From assembly GCA_024697625.1 (NCBI GenBank), contig JAILFJ010000123.1, positions 1-64,000 on the forward strand: DNA of 64,000 nucleotides, written 5' to 3'. The notes beneath the pieces were generated by a model, which searched no databases, was not told the DNA's origin, and saw nothing but the letters and a program-made list of their open reading frames with translations. A program made the translations under genes and the position numbers. Origin of the DNA: Oscillospiraceae bacterium. GTDB taxonomy: Bacteria > Bacillota > Clostridia > Oscillospirales > Oscillospiraceae. Positions 29,422 to 38,516 of this stretch are shown piece by piece. How positions within the stretch are numbered: position 1 is the stretch's first letter; each line of letters begins with the position of its first letter.

Positions 29422-30296
29422 TCCAGATTCTGCACCTGCTCTCTGATCTTTTCAATCTCGGATTTGAGATCCACCACCAGATAGGCAATCTCCGAATCCT
29501 GACATTTTGAGCCGGTTGTATTGGCCTCGCGGTTAAACTCCTGGATCAGAAAGTCCAGTTTTCTCCCGATTGGAGACCCCTGTTCCATCATCAGTCGGAA
29601 CTGAGAAATATGACTTTTCAGACGCACGAGCTCTTCATCGGTTGCCACACGGTCGGCAAAGATCGCAGCCTCAGCCAGGATGCGTTCCTGTGCAATACCG
29701 GGTTCAGACAGTACTTCACGCATTCGGTTTTCCAGCCGTTCCCGATAGCCTTTGAGCGTCTCCGGAGCTCTCTCCTCGATCCGGTCAACCAGTTTCTCGA
29801 TCCCGTTCACCTTGCTGAGCAGATCCTGCTTCAGCCGTTCGCCCTCACGGCCACGCATACTGTTGAAGTCTGTGAGTGCAGCTTCCAGAAGGCTCTCCAG
29901 TTCCTCAGCGAAGCGATCCTGATCAGTCTCCTCCTTCTCCGGTGTCATCACATCAGGAAACCGCGCAAGATCCAAGGCGCTCAGATTCAGCGGCAGATCA
30001 AATCTGGATCCGATTTCAAAGATCGCCTCACGATATGAGGCTGCAAGAGTCTCGTTTACCCGGATATGGGTCTGCTCACTGCCGGCACTGTCTATGCTGA
30101 TGTATACGTCCAGCTTGCCGCGCGCAACCCTGTTCTGAATCACGTTCTTCACTCGATCCTCGGCAAACAGGAAGCCTCTTGGGAGCTTCACCCCGATGTC
30201 GAGATATCGGTTGTTGACACTTCGGATCTCAATACTGATTGGCAGACCGGCAGCCGTTCCCTTTGCGCTGCCGAATCCGGTCATGCTTCTTATCAA
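29418..30296 (-). CDS. yicC: YicC/YloC-family endoribonuclease
   Basis: A 292-residue protein opening M-I-R-S-M-T-G-F-G, with E-I-R-S-V-N-N-R-Y-L-D and the C-terminal G-R-K-L-D-F-L-I-Q-E-F-N-R-E-A-N-T-T-G-S-K (DUF1732), all hallmarks of YicC. Family members are endoribonucleases that regulate RNA turnover. Confidence 0.95.
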   Translation of the reverse strand: MIRSMTGFGSAKGTAAGLPISIEIRSVNNRYLDIGVKLPRGFLFAEDRVKNVIQNRVARGKLDVYISIDSAGSEQTHIRVNETLAASYREAIFEIGSRFDLPLNLSALDLARFPDVMTPEKEETDQDRFAEELESLLEAALTDFNSMRGREGERLKQDLLSKVNGIEKLVDRIEERAPETLKGYRERLENRMREVLSEPGIAQERILAEAAIFADRVATDEELVRLKSHISQFRLMMEQGSPIGRKLDFLIQEFNREANTTGSKCQDSEIAYLVVDLKSEIEKIREQVQNLE

Positions 30297-30334
30297 ATAC
30301 TGCCCCTCCCGTCAGGATATTACATTTGCCTGCG

Positions 30335-30736
30335 TCATGAGATGATTTCAAACTGAATCTGTCTGTCAGCAGAGGTTTTTTTCTGTGAGCGTACCAACAG
30401 AAACGAAGAGATACAGAGACATACAAAGCTCAGCAGTATGGAAACACCCTCCGAAGCGCCCAGCAGGCTTGCCGCCACATAACCTGCAATAAAAAACAGG
30501 AGCGGTACAATATAGACCAGGAACGCCGCTGCAAAGACTTTGGAGTTGCGGCTGGAGATTACAACTCTCTGCCCCGGTTTTGCCTGGATCCTGTTTCTGG
30601 CGATTGCTTTCAGCTCCGGTTGAAAGACGCAGGCTTCACAGCTGCCGCAGCTTCCACCGCAGGCAGTGGTACGGGCCACAACAACTTCAGCCATGCCATC
30701 CGGCAGAATTCTTGTCACAGTTGCATTCTGTGTCAT
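30335..30736 (-). CDS. RseC-like SoxR-reducing membrane protein
   Basis: A 133-residue protein with an N-terminal beta domain carrying C-G-G-S-C-G-S-C-E-A-C (four Cys that may bind an Fe-S cluster) and two membrane helices near 70-115. RseC/RsxC-linked proteins reduce SoxR in other bacteria; in Clostridia the partner is often the Rnf complex, not seen here. It overlaps cdaR by 4 bases. Confidence 0.87.
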   Translation of the reverse strand: MTQNATVTRILPDGMAEVVVARTTACGGSCGSCEACVFQPELKAIARNRIQAKPGQRVVISSRNSKVFAAAFLVYIVPLLFFIAGYVAASLLGASEGVSILLSFVCLCISSFLLVRSQKKTSADRQIQFEIIS

Positions 30737-32022
30737 GCGTGTACCTCCGGCAGATGCTCCACCACCCTGGCTTCACGAATTTCTACCGGTACGGTATAGC
30801 TTCCTACCGGTCCCACATCGGTAAATCCGTCAACATAGATCTTGACCGTCGGCATAAAGGTTCCGGTCGAGCCCTTGTAATCAGTCAGATCCGCAACCGC
30901 GCGGATGCTCTCCGCCTTCAGCGCTTCCAGCTGTTCCTCCGTACCCCGGATCTCTACGTCGATACTCTCACTCACGATGTCAGCCTCCATTCCGTCCGGA
31001 ATGTTGATCATCGAGAGATTCTTCACAGTGTAGACCGCTGTTGAGAGGCCGACGATCTCAATGTCAACCTTAGCCTCCGTGATGCCGGAGAGGTTCCTGA
31101 GACTGTTGTCAAAGGGTATCGTATAGGTCTCGGAGAAGCTGCTTCTGAAATCGCTGAGACTGATGGTGCTCAGGACAATGCGGTTCATTCCGGCGAGAAT
31201 CGCCGAATCTCCGGCCAATGTGATCCGGTCCGGTGTGATTGTGACTTTTGTGTTGGCAGTTGTCGCGCCGCTTCCTTCGATCAGTTCCACAGCCAGCGGG
31301 ATGTTCTTCATCTCCATGATCGGCAGTGTTGCCGACACTGTATCAAGAGCCGGTGTCAGATACTCGGTATTCACGGCATTACCTTCGCTGTCCATAAGGA
31401 TAAAAGGCGTATCCGTCTGATAGCTGCTCTCTGCAGTAACACCTGTGCCGAAACCAACCCAGGCATACGCGACATCCTTCAGATATGCCTCCGGGCCGGA
31501 AACCGTAACTGTCGACGGTTCAAACACCGGGGCCTCGGCGGTGAATCCCGCTGCCACACTGCCCTCATATGCGCCTCGTACGGGAACCGTTACGGTATTC
31601 ATCATAGACACGGTGAAGTTCACCGTCTCCGGACTGTAGCGGACTTCCGTGACATTCCGTGTGTCTACATTGTTCGGATAGATGATCTTGTACTTCATGG
31701 AAGCGTAGGCGGCGCGTGTCAGCTTGCTGACATCCACCTGGGCGATCAGGTCCTCGGAGTTCAGTGCGTCCACAATCCTTCGGGGCCCGTTGATCTCTAC
31801 CCGCACGGAGCTGGTATCCACATCCGTGACGATCAGGTTCTTCGCGCTGCGCAGGGTATCCTCTCCGACGATCTCCACCTGTACCCCGCGAAAAATCTGT
31901 GTCACGTCGGAATTCTCTGTGCTGATGACATATGTCCAGATTGCAAGCGAACCCAGCAGTGAGACGATCATCCAGAAGATCCGGCTGTCCAGTATCGATT
32001 TTCTCAGTTTACGCTTTTCCAT
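30733..32022 (-). CDS. cdaR: YbbR-domain protein CdaR
   Basis: A 429-residue protein with one N-terminal membrane helix (about 12-33) and four YbbR-type beta repeats (P-V-x-G or N-I-P type starts at about 120, 200, 280 and 350). CdaR binds and regulates the diadenylate cyclase CdaA from outside the cell. It overlaps cdaA by 14 bases. Confidence 0.94.
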   Translation of the reverse strand: MEKRKLRKSILDSRIFWMIVSLLGSLAIWTYVISTENSDVTQIFRGVQVEIVGEDTLRSAKNLIVTDVDTSSVRVEINGPRRIVDALNSEDLIAQVDVSKLTRAAYASMKYKIIYPNNVDTRNVTEVRYSPETVNFTVSMMNTVTVPVRGAYEGSVAAGFTAEAPVFEPSTVTVSGPEAYLKDVAYAWVGFGTGVTAESSYQTDTPFILMDSEGNAVNTEYLTPALDTVSATLPIMEMKNIPLAVELIEGSGATTANTKVTITPDRITLAGDSAILAGMNRIVLSTISLSDFRSSFSETYTIPFDNSLRNLSGITEAKVDIEIVGLSTAVYTVKNLSMINIPDGMEADIVSESIDVEIRGTEEQLEALKAESIRAVADLTDYKGSTGTFMPTVKIYVDGFTDVGPVGSYTVPVEIREARVVEHLPEVHA

Positions 32023-32884
32023 CTCGTTCTCTTTTTATGTTCAGAAACTTTCGGATCTGTTCCATAAACCTGATCCGCCTTGTACTGTCATCCTGATCCA
32101 TGATCAGCTCGCTGTGGAGGAGTTCCGTCAGCGCCGCCGGATTCAGGTGCCGCTTCAGCATTCCGTCAATCGCCATAGAGATGGCACCTGTCTCCTCTGA
32201 GACGATAATCACCACGGCATCAGATTGTTCGCTCAGGCCGATGCCTGCACGATGCCGCATGCCGAGCTCCTTGCTGAGGCTCTGGCTGTTTGTCAGAGGC
32301 AGAACACATCCTGCAGCTGCAATTCTTCCATCCCGTATGATCACAGCGCCGTCATGAAGCGGCGCTTTGTTGTAGAACAGATTCTTGATCAGTTCCGCCG
32401 TAACGTCAGCATTGATGATCGTACCGCCGTTGTTGATGACATAGCCCAGATCCATACCCCTCTCAAAGATGATCAGGGCCCCGGTTCTGGAATCTGACAT
32501 CTCTCCGCAGGCCTGTACTGTCTGGGTAATAGCTGTCTCCAGGACAGGAGTTGACAGGCTGCGGTTGCTGGTAATACTGCTTCCAACTCGCTCCAGAACC
32601 CTTCTCAGTTCAGGCTGAAACAGGATCACGACCGCGATCAGACCCAGTTCCATTGTCTTCCGCATCAGGTAGTTGATCATCTTGAGGCCGAAGACGTAGG
32701 AAAACACAAACAGAAGAACCAGCAGGAAAATCCCCCGGGCGACGTTTCTCGAATTGGTTCTGCGTACAAACAGTACGCCTTTGTAAAGGAGCCATGCTAC
32801 GATCAGGATATCAAGAGCATCAGCAACTCCGATCGTCCTGATGTAGCTGACCGCAGTTGAAAGCAGATTCGATATGGTATCCAT
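32009..32884 (-). CDS. cdaA: Diadenylate cyclase CdaA
   Basis: A 291-residue enzyme with three N-terminal membrane helices and a DAC domain with the D-G-A motif (178-180) and R-H-R motif (210-212). It makes c-di-AMP, which controls potassium and osmolyte balance and the cell wall. Promoter at 32924-32952. GlmM, which often completes this operon, is not in the window. Confidence 0.97.
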   Translation of the reverse strand: MDTISNLLSTAVSYIRTIGVADALDILIVAWLLYKGVLFVRRTNSRNVARGIFLLVLLFVFSYVFGLKMINYLMRKTMELGLIAVVILFQPELRRVLERVGSSITSNRSLSTPVLETAITQTVQACGEMSDSRTGALIIFERGMDLGYVINNGGTIINADVTAELIKNLFYNKAPLHDGAVIIRDGRIAAAGCVLPLTNSQSLSKELGMRHRAGIGLSEQSDAVVIIVSEETGAISMAIDGMLKRHLNPAALTELLHSELIMDQDDSTRRIRFMEQIRKFLNIKRERDGKA

Positions 32885-32923
32885 CAGGCACTCCCAGTCA
32901 TCTTCAAATACAGAAACTTAGTT

Positions 32924-32952
32924 ATTATAGAGCAAAACGTTAAAAAACGCAA
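32924..32952 (-). promoter_or_regulatory. Promoter of the cdaA operon
   Basis: TTGCGT (32947-32952) and TATAAT (32924-32929) with a 17-base spacer, about 40 bases before the cdaA ATG. It starts the long chain of overlapping genes down to yebC. Confidence 0.75.
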
Positions 32953-32972
32953 GTCTTATCGCTTTTATACTC

Positions 32973-33599
32973 TCAGCGGCCGGACAGAATCTCCAGCAGC
33001 TGACTGTGCTTGTTCCGCAGTTCAGTCAGATTCAGCTCATTTTCTCTTCTGGTCACATAGATATAGGTGTCGTCACTGCTGTATCCGGCCATATACAGGA
33101 TATGGGGCACACAGCACTCTGCCGCGGCAAGAATCAGCACAGCACTCTCCCGCAGCAGAGCTGCGATCTCTGCATCTGCATAAGATCCCAGCTCCATCGC
33201 AATGTCCAGACCGGCGCCCGCCATGTGGATCACTTCCGCGCAGATGCTGACCGCAGTCTGCCGAGCGGCTTCGATGGTCCTTTCGTCGCCCTCCTTCAGG
33301 GCTTTCCGCAGCGGTCCGCGGCAACGCACATCCTCATCCGCAAGCTTTACCATATACGAGCGCAGGATCTCGCTGTTTCGTACCAGCCAGTCCAGTCTAT
33401 CCTTTTCCGAATCGCTTCGCTCTGCCGGCACACGAGATGCCAGCGCCGCGCTTCTGCACAGAAATGCAGCACCGATTGCCGCAACAGCGGCCGCCGCTGT
33501 GCCGGTATCCGGTTTCTCATCCGGATTCGACAGGATTTTGGACAGTTCGTCTATTGATTTGTCACGATACAGCTCAATTCTGATTTTATGTTCGGACAT
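32973..33599 (-). CDS. Cyclodeaminase/cyclohydrolase (FtcD C-terminal) family protein
   Basis: A 208-residue helical protein with T-G-T-A-A-A-A-V-A-A-I-G-A-A near residue 32, matching the P-x-[PGA]-G-G-S-x-A-A-x-x-A-A-x-G start of formiminotetrahydrofolate cyclodeaminase-like proteins, followed by long helices. Here the GG is lost (T-G-T-A-A-A), so activity as a folate cyclodeaminase is uncertain. It follows prfC by 27 bases, likely co-transcribed. Confidence 0.75.
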   Translation of the reverse strand: MSEHKIRIELYRDKSIDELSKILSNPDEKPDTGTAAAAVAAIGAAFLCRSAALASRVPAERSDSEKDRLDWLVRNSEILRSYMVKLADEDVRCRGPLRKALKEGDERTIEAARQTAVSICAEVIHMAGAGLDIAMELGSYADAEIAALLRESAVLILAAAECCVPHILYMAGYSSDDTYIYVTRRENELNLTELRNKHSQLLEILSGR

Positions 33600-33626
33600 T
33601 CGTGCTCACCTTTCCTGTATGTTCTG

Positions 33627-35222
33627 TCAGTCGTTTCTGTTGAATTCTCTCAGTTCAAGACCAGGGTTTTTCTGCAGAGCCCAGTCCACACACCATGAGG
33701 AGGTGAACAGGAGCAGGTTGTTTCCGCGGAAGTCCTGGACCCAGCGGGTGTCACTGGTCAGATTCAGAGCACCGATATCGCTCTGCTCGCTCGCGATCCA
33801 TCGGATCTGTTCATATGGCAGCGTCCTCCTTCGAACGTCGACACCGTATTCCGTTTTCAGACGGTATTCCAGCACCTCAAACTGCAGTACGCCGACCACG
33901 CCGACCAGCACTTCTTCCACGCCGGTATGCGGTTCATGGAAGATCTGGATGGCACCTTCCTGGGCGATCTGGGTAATCCCCTTCTCAAACTGCTTTCTTT
34001 TCATGGTATCTATTCGCTCCACCGATGCAAAATGCTCCGGTGCAAAGCTTGGGATTCCCGCATAGCGGATCTGGGCATTCTTTTCGCAGACTGTGTCACC
34101 GATGCTGAAGATACCCGGGTCAAACACACCGATGATGTCCCCGGCATAAGCCTCGTCGATGATCGCACGATCCGATGCCATCAGCTGCTGCGGCTGGGAG
34201 AGCCTCAGTGCCTTTCCCTCCTGGACATGGAAATATTCCCGCTCACGCTCAAAGCGTCCGGAACAGATCCTCATGAAAGCGATCCTGTCACGGTGGGCTT
34301 TGTTCATGTTTGCCTGAATCTTAAACACGAACGCAGAGAATCCGTTCGTCAGAGGGTCTACCGGTTCCCCTCCGGACTCACGGGGAAGCGGCGGTACAGT
34401 CATCTCCAGAAAGCACTGCAGAAAACGCTCCACGCCGAAGTTGTTGAGAGCCGAGCCAAAGAAAACCGGGCTGAGCAGACCCGAGCGCACCGCTTCGAGA
34501 TCAAACTCATATCCTGCTCCGTCCACAAGTTCCACATCATCTTCCAGCGTCTGCCGGAGACGTGGGCCAATCAGTTCATCCAGCAGTGCTGTGTCGCTGA
34601 GCTCAACTTCCACTGAGGATATTCTGTTCTGGCCGCTATGAAATTCCTGAAATGCCAGAATCTCTCTCTTCTCACGGTCATAGACCCCCTTGAACTCTCT
34701 CCCGCACCCGATCGGCCAGTTCATCGGGTAGGTTCCGATACCGAACTCCTTCTCCAGCTCCTCCAACAGGTCATAGGGGCTCCGTGCCTCCCGGTCCAGC
34801 TTGTTGATAAAGGTAAAGATCGGGATATGCCGCATGGCGCAGATTTTGAAAAGCTTGCGTGTCTGAGGCTCGATACCCTTGGCCGCATCGATGACCATCA
34901 CGGCCGAATCCGCTGCCATCAGAGTCCGATAGGTATCCTCAGAGAAGTCCTGATGTCCAGGGGTATCCAGGATATTGATGCAGTAACCGTTATATTCAAA
35001 CTGCATGACCGATGAAGTGATAGAAATTCCTCTCTGCTTTTCCAGTTCCATCCAGTCTGATACGGCATGCCGCGCCGACGCTTTCCCTTTCACCGAACCG
35101 GCAAGCTGGATCGCACCTCCGTAGAGCAGAAGCTTTTCGGTGAGGGTTGTTTTTCCTGCGTCCGGGTGTGAGATAATCGCAAACGTGCGTCTTCTGTTGA
35201 TTTCATATGATAGATCGGGCAT
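33627..35222 (-). CDS. prfC: Peptide chain release factor 3
   Basis: A 531-residue translational GTPase: P-loop H-P-D-A-G-K-T-T-L-T-E, switch II D-T-P-G-H-Q-D-F, and N-K-L-D. Domain order and length fit RF3 rather than EF-G or LepA: S-V-K-G-K-A-S-A-R-H-A-V-S-D-W is typical. It recycles RF1/RF2. GGAG lies 9 bases before the ATG; promoter at 35268-35296. Confidence 0.97.
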   Translation of the reverse strand: MPDLSYEINRRRTFAIISHPDAGKTTLTEKLLLYGGAIQLAGSVKGKASARHAVSDWMELEKQRGISITSSVMQFEYNGYCINILDTPGHQDFSEDTYRTLMAADSAVMVIDAAKGIEPQTRKLFKICAMRHIPIFTFINKLDREARSPYDLLEELEKEFGIGTYPMNWPIGCGREFKGVYDREKREILAFQEFHSGQNRISSVEVELSDTALLDELIGPRLRQTLEDDVELVDGAGYEFDLEAVRSGLLSPVFFGSALNNFGVERFLQCFLEMTVPPLPRESGGEPVDPLTNGFSAFVFKIQANMNKAHRDRIAFMRICSGRFEREREYFHVQEGKALRLSQPQQLMASDRAIIDEAYAGDIIGVFDPGIFSIGDTVCEKNAQIRYAGIPSFAPEHFASVERIDTMKRKQFEKGITQIAQEGAIQIFHEPHTGVEEVLVGVVGVLQFEVLEYRLKTEYGVDVRRRTLPYEQIRWIASEQSDIGALNLTSDTRWVQDFRGNNLLLFTSSWCVDWALQKNPGLELREFNRND

Positions 35223-35267
35223 AATTCTTTTCTCCGGATAACAATGATACAGTAGCTTATCTGAGCA

Positions 35268-35296
35268 ATTATAAATCGAGGATATCTGTTTTTCAA
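35268..35296 (-). promoter_or_regulatory. Promoter of prfC
   Basis: TTGAAA (35291-35296) and TATAAT (35268-35273) with a 17-base spacer, about 46 bases before the start codon. Confidence 0.85.
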
Positions 35297-35387
35297 GTAT
35301 ATTTTTACTGTCTCAAACCGAATATTCATTCTTCATCAAAACAGATTACAAATCATCTGAAATATGTTAATTTTTTCTTTAGAATAG

Positions 35388-35416
35388 TTGCATTTTGTTT
35401 TCGATTCTGATAAACT
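35388..35416 (+). promoter_or_regulatory. Promoter of the 60-residue protein gene
   Basis: TTGCAT (35388-35393) and TAAACT (35411-35416) with a 17-base spacer on the plus strand. Confidence 0.6.
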
Positions 35417-35476
35417 GTCTTCATCTGAAAGAATGCTTTTCTGTATGAAGCGTGTTGAAAGGAGGGAGACCGCCGT

Positions 35477-35659
35477 ATGATCGAAGCGCTGAAAGCCGAA
35501 GCTGCACGCCGCGGTGTCCGGCAGATTGGTACGCCGCTTCGCCGCACGGATTTGGAGCCGAGCCATCTGTACGAGATCTACATGGACGAGTACGAGACTG
35601 AGTTCATTTTCCGGCGGGGCATCCTGACGATCGTCACTGTCGACGGAAAGGTATATTGA
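35477..35659 (+). CDS. Small hypothetical protein, 60 residues
   Basis: An excellent GGAGGGAG site lies 8 bases before the ATG and a promoter lies upstream. The protein starts with a basic helix (I-E-A-L-K-A-E-A-A-R-R-G-V-R-Q) and ends with a beta-like segment (E-F-I-F-R-R-G-I-L-T-I-V-T-V-D-G-K-V-Y). No family recognised. The translation signals make it likely real. Confidence 0.6.
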   Translation: MIEALKAEAARRGVRQIGTPLRRTDLEPSHLYEIYMDEYETEFIFRRGILTIVTVDGKVY

Positions 35660-35887
35660 CAGTCTTCCGCAGGGATGCGGGCCTGAAGCTTCATATGATA
35701 CTGCACCGAACCGTGACATGTTCTCAGTTCGGTGTTTCCTGTTGTGCAGGCACCAGGAAGAATGCAGAATCTGCATCCCCGACCCCGCACCGCCCCGGGA
35801 AACTGCCCCTTGAAGCGGACTTCTGTCTCCTGTATAATAATCGACAGATATCCCCTCAAGTATTATAAAAGAGAAAGCCATGATAAA

Positions 35888-36529
35888 ATGAGAAGCAGAT
35901 GTATTATATTTGACCTCGACGGCACCCTGCTGGACACCAGCCCCGGTATTCTTGAAAGCGTGGAATATGCTGCGGGGAAGATGGGTTATCCACAGCTTTC
36001 TCAGGACCAGCTTCTGAGCTTTATCGGGCCGCCGCTGCAAGATTCTTTTATGAGGTGTTATGGCTGTGACAGGGGCAAAGCAGATGAACTGACTGCAGCC
36101 TACCGCGAGCATTATCGAGCCGGGGCACTCCTTGTTGCGACCCCGTACGCCGGAATCTTCGATCTGTGTGATTTGCTGAGGAGTGAAGGGAAAAGAATCA
36201 TGGTCGCAACCAGTAAGCCTCAGCAATTTGCTGTACAGATTCTCGATCATTTCGGTTTTGTATTCGACGCGGTTCACGGAGTTGATTTTGCAGGAAAGCT
36301 CGGTAAAGTGGATATGATCTGTTCCTGTGTGCTTGACACCGGGTATGATCCCATGTATTGCGTTATGGTTGGCGATACGGAGTACGACGCGAAAGGTGCG
36401 CAGGAAGCCGGCGTTCCATTTATTGGCGTCAGCTATGGCTTTGGAGATCCAGCAGAGATGTCCAGGTATCCCAACATAGGGATTGCAGACTGTCCGATGG
36501 ATGTATTGAGGATTCTCAATGAAGGATAG
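35888..36529 (+). CDS. HAD-superfamily phosphatase (Gph/PGMB-like)
   Basis: A 213-residue HAD hydrolase: F-D-L-D-G-T-L-L-D-T (nucleophile Asp near 9), V-A-T-S-K-P, K and the final V-G-D-T-E-Y-D-A-K-G-A. The helical cap fits phosphoglycolate phosphatase-like or nucleotidase-like enzymes. ATG 35888 was chosen because the motif lies 7 residues after it; the ribosome site is weak. Substrate unknown. Confidence 0.9.
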   Translation: MRSRCIIFDLDGTLLDTSPGILESVEYAAGKMGYPQLSQDQLLSFIGPPLQDSFMRCYGCDRGKADELTAAYREHYRAGALLVATPYAGIFDLCDLLRSEGKRIMVATSKPQQFAVQILDHFGFVFDAVHGVDFAGKLGKVDMICSCVLDTGYDPMYCVMVGDTEYDAKGAQEAGVPFIGVSYGFGDPAEMSRYPNIGIADCPMDVLRILNEG

Positions 36530-36578
36530 TCATGCTGCTATGTGCTGTTCTTCCGGAAGCCGAGCCTGAACTGCAAAA

Positions 36579-36601
36579 CGGCTACCCTTACAGGGTAGCC
36601 G
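36579..36601 (-). terminator. Terminator of tmRNA
   Basis: A CGGCTACCC / GGGTAGCCG stem (36579-36601) with a short loop is followed on the minus strand by TTTTGC, 8 bases after the tmRNA 3' end. Confidence 0.85.
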
Positions 36602-36608
36602 TAATCAT

Positions 36609-36956
36609 TGGTGGAGATGAGGAGAGTTGAACTCCTGTCCGAAAGCACTTTGGCAGAAACTTCTCCGGGCGCAGACGGTAATTTGCATTCCCTCGCCCGA
36701 GCGCATGCCGTCATGCTTTCAGGCTCAGTAGCTTCATGATTCATGATATGCGCAAAGCTTAGCATATTCACGTTCACCACTTGTCGACGCCCCATCCCGA
36801 GCCGTGGTCCTCCCGGGTGGGACGCTCACTGCTTAGGCAGCGAGGAGAAGATTATCTTTGTTCTTTAATTTATAAAGAATTGCCCGTTTTATGGATGCCA
36901 GGCCCATCCGCCCGCTATCTCTGTCTCCGTACCCCCGTCGAAACCGTTACATCCCC
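36609..36956 (-). ncRNA. ssrA: Transfer-messenger RNA (tmRNA)
   Basis: The 5' end GGGGATG pairs with CATCTCC at the 3' end, followed by A and CCA (36609-36612), forming the tRNA-like part; G-G-T-T-T-C-G-A-C-G-G near the 5' end is the classic tmRNA signature. The tag frame (36833-36883) starts at GCA and reads AILYKLKNKDNLLLAA then TAA. With SmpB (51582-52052) it frees stalled ribosomes and tags the product for degradation. Confidence 0.96.
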
Positions 36957-36962
36957 ATTATG

Positions 36963-36979
36963 CTCCCGCATAGCGGGAG
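36963..36979. repeat. Hairpin between ppiB and tmRNA
   Basis: CTCCCGC/GCGGGAG around a 3-base loop, just after the ppiB stop and 7 bases before the tmRNA 5' end. Without a T run it may be a processing signal rather than a terminator. Confidence 0.6.
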
Positions 36980-36983
36980 TTTC

Positions 36984-37502
36984 TTATACTTTCTCAGGTT
37001 CAGGATACTCCACACCGAAAGTCTCAACCGTTACCCTCTTCATTACCTGCGGCGTGCGAGGCCTGTCATTGTAGTCTGTCCGAACACTGGCGATCGTATC
37101 GACCGCTTCGATTCCTTCAATCACCTTGCCGAAAGCCGCGTACTGGCCATCCAGATGCGGTGAATTTGCGTGCATGATGAAAAACTGGCTGCCTGCGGAG
37201 TTTGGGGCCATGGTACGGGCCATAGACAGAACACCGCGGTCGTGCTTCAGATCATTCCGGAATCCGTTCGAAGTGAATTCACCCCGAATGCTGTAACCCG
37301 GTCCGCCGATACCCTGACCTTTCGGGTCGCCTCCCTGGATCATGAATCCGGGAATAACACGGTGGAAAATAACCCCGTCATAGAAACCCTTGCTGACAAG
37401 GGAGATAAAGTTGTTCACTGTATTCGGAGCAATTTCAGGATAGAGCTCTGCTTTAATAATATCGCCGTTTTCCATTTCAATTGTTACAACAGGATTGGCC
37501 AT
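36984..37502 (-). CDS. ppiB: Peptidyl-prolyl cis-trans isomerase (cyclophilin)
   Basis: A 172-residue cyclophilin: F-H-R-V-I-P-G-F-M-I-Q-G-G-D (catalytic Arg/Phe), G-x-L-S-M-A-R-T, S-A-G-S-Q-F-F-I and the W-to-L/H ligand loop. No signal peptide, so cytoplasmic. Promoter at 37574-37602. The tmRNA gene follows by 27 bases on the same strand and may share transcripts. Confidence 0.96.
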   Translation of the reverse strand: MANPVVTIEMENGDIIKAELYPEIAPNTVNNFISLVSKGFYDGVIFHRVIPGFMIQGGDPKGQGIGGPGYSIRGEFTSNGFRNDLKHDRGVLSMARTMAPNSAGSQFFIMHANSPHLDGQYAAFGKVIEGIEAVDTIASVRTDYNDRPRTPQVMKRVTVETFGVEYPEPEKV

Positions 37503-37573
37503 CGTTCAGATTCCTTTCTTTGATGGGCGCTTTCTTTTCATCCGATTACTGCGCCGTATATCATTGTTTATTC

Positions 37574-37602
37574 ATTATATCATAATCATCTCTGTTTGTG
37601 AA
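37574..37602 (-). promoter_or_regulatory. Promoter of ppiB
   Basis: TTCACA (37597-37602) and TATAAT (37574-37579) with a 17-base spacer. Confidence 0.75.
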
Positions 37603-37720
37603 GAGAAAAACGAAAAAACACATTTAATTGTATCCTTATACGTTGTGAGAAAAGCGGTATAATCCCTTGGATCGGTTTCGGTACATGATGCTGATCATTC
37701 AAGAATCATTTCTTGGAGTC

Positions 37721-37749
37721 TTGCCCTTTATTCAAGAATATAGTATTAT
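37721..37749 (+). promoter_or_regulatory. Promoter of the second Crp/Fnr regulator, with a repeated motif
   Basis: TTGCCC (37721-37726) and TATTAT (37744-37749) with a 17-base spacer. TTCAAGAAT occurs twice nearby (about 37698 and 37731), possibly an autoregulatory site. The remaining 37503-37847 interval has no gene. Confidence 0.55.
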
Positions 37750-37847
37750 GATTGTACAGATTTTTTTGAAGAAGCTGAGGCCGCACTCTGTCGTTAATTA
37801 TGACAGCAGGACGAAACCTCAGCAAAATATCAGACAGGAGGGAGACT

Positions 37848-38516
37848 GTGGAAACAATTCACGATGAAAAACGGCTGAATTCCTATGTACGGCAGCTTGG
37901 AATAGCTGACATGTTCAGCGGTGAGATCCCTCGGCTGTTCCTGCTCCATTATTCACCCGGTGAGCTGCTGACAACCCCCTTTTCTCCAAGCAGATATCTG
38001 CAGTTCATTGTCAAAGGAAGCCTGTTGCTCTACGAAATGCCCGACGAGGAATCCACCGTAATTCTGCAGACGAATCATAATGCTGTGGAGATTCTTGGTG
38101 AGATGGAGCTGCTGGACACAAAGTTCACGCCGTTCTTCGTGGAAGCACATTCGGAAGTCTACACACTGGCCATCTATCTGGAGCAGTATCGTCAGCAGTT
38201 GTTAGGCGATCCGGTTTTTCTTTGCTGTCTCTGTCGGAATCTGGCAGATAAGCTCAACGGTGCCGTAGCTTCCAACCGGCATGGCTCCCTTCGGCAGCGT
38301 GTAATTCTTTCACTCAGCCATGCGGAGCCGGGCACACATATTTCCAATATCGGTCAGCTTGCCCGCTCACTCAACGTGAGCCCCCGCCAGTTGCTGCGTG
38401 TGCTGAAAGATCTATGCGGAGAGGGAGTGCTGGAGCATTCTGGTAAGGGCATGTATCAGATTATAAAGAAGCCTGAACACCCGCTTCGCACCGTCTTAAG
38501 GAAGGAGAACACATGA
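37848..38516 (+). CDS. Crp/Fnr-family transcription regulator (second)
   Basis: A 222-residue regulator: effector barrel (F-L-L-H-Y-S-P-G-E-L-L, V-K-G-S-L-L-L-Y) and a C-terminal winged helix (H-I-S-N-I-G-Q-L-A-R-S-L-N-V-S-P-R-Q-L-L-R-V-L). It lacks a cyclic-AMP-type phosphate cassette and an Fnr Cys cluster. GTG 37848 follows AGGAGGGA by 5 bases; an ATG at 37800 has no site. It likely controls the operon at 39949, whose promoter carries a palindrome at the class-II position. Confidence 0.85.
   Translation: METIHDEKRLNSYVRQLGIADMFSGEIPRLFLLHYSPGELLTTPFSPSRYLQFIVKGSLLLYEMPDEESTVILQTNHNAVEILGEMELLDTKFTPFFVEAHSEVYTLAIYLEQYRQQLLGDPVFLCCLCRNLADKLNGAVASNRHGSLRQRVILSLSHAEPGTHISNIGQLARSLNVSPRQLLRVLKDLCGEGVLEHSGKGMYQIIKKPEHPLRTVLRKENT

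Noticed and set aside
35336-36277. 313-codon minus-strand frame
   Set aside because: It lies opposite the HAD gene and the 60-residue gene, both with better motifs and start signals; its product matches nothing.
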